Source of the DNA: Monoraphidium neglectum
Taxonomy: Eukaryota > Chlorophyta > Chlorophyceae > Sphaeropleales > Selenastraceae
Length of the DNA: 10,441 nucleotides
Assembly: GCF_000611645.1 (NCBI RefSeq)
Contig: NW_014011518.1
Span: forward strand, 1 to 10,441
Reading direction: 5' to 3'
This document shows, in pieces, positions 10,368-10,441 of the stretch; the stretch's first letter is position 1, and each line of letters starts with the position of its first letter. Under the pieces are notes generated by a model. That model was not told the DNA's origin and did not search any database. It saw nothing but the letters and a program-made list of their open reading frames with translations. The position numbers and the translations under genes are program-made.

Positions 10368-10441
10368 GGTCTTGTGATCACAAAGGTGCTGCTGTTCTTC
10401 CTGCAAGGGACCACCGCTGCCCGCACTGGCACGCCTAAGGC

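Overview
The window looks like nuclear DNA of a GC-rich unicellular eukaryote, most likely a green alga (Chlorophyta). The support is short spliceosomal introns of about 110-390 nt with GTGAGT, GTGCGC or GTGTGC donors, strong G/C preference at third codon positions inside exons, long CAG/CTG runs, and protein families that are eukaryotic (F-box, ZZ finger, BLES03/DUF1917, SOUL). No bacterial operon, tRNA, rRNA, CRISPR array or intact transposon was seen. Because the genes are spliced, long open frames mislead here. I rebuilt the gene models by hand from splice sites, intron phase and family alignment.

Layout. (1) <1-1585, minus: a SOUL/heme-binding-like protein with a signal peptide, four exons in view, cut by the left edge. 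Its upstream region holds a perfect TGACGTCA palindrome. (2) 1822-2501, plus: a coding-like but unresolved locus whose best reading frame switches near 1965, with a 31-bp tandem duplication. (3) 2502-3475: no convincing gene. (4) 3476-5507, minus: a four-exon F-box/leucine-rich-repeat protein of 457 aa. Two of its three introns are inferred to be GC-AG, and its start lies in a 47-nt first exon. (5) 5571-6582: mostly unassigned, except for a stretch (6240-6605) that is open on both strands. (6) 6583-8450, plus: a three-exon gene of 449 aa joining a split ZZ zinc finger, a Gly/Ala-rich linker, a 15-residue polyglutamine tract and a C-terminal BLES03/C11orf68-like (DUF1917) domain. Its first intron carries a nearly pure 34-triplet CTG array. 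(7) 8451-9572: 3' flank and intergenic DNA without a supported gene. (8) 9573 to about 10367, plus: a small single-pass membrane protein with an acidic tail and no recognised family.

The genes do not form an evident pathway. F-box and ZZ proteins can both act in ubiquitin or degron recognition, but adjacency in a eukaryotic genome is weak evidence for a shared role. The most unusual feature is the ZZ-polyQ-BLES03 gene: one transcript carries a CUG array in intron 1 and a complementary CAG array in exon 3, flanking the exon that encodes half of the zinc finger.
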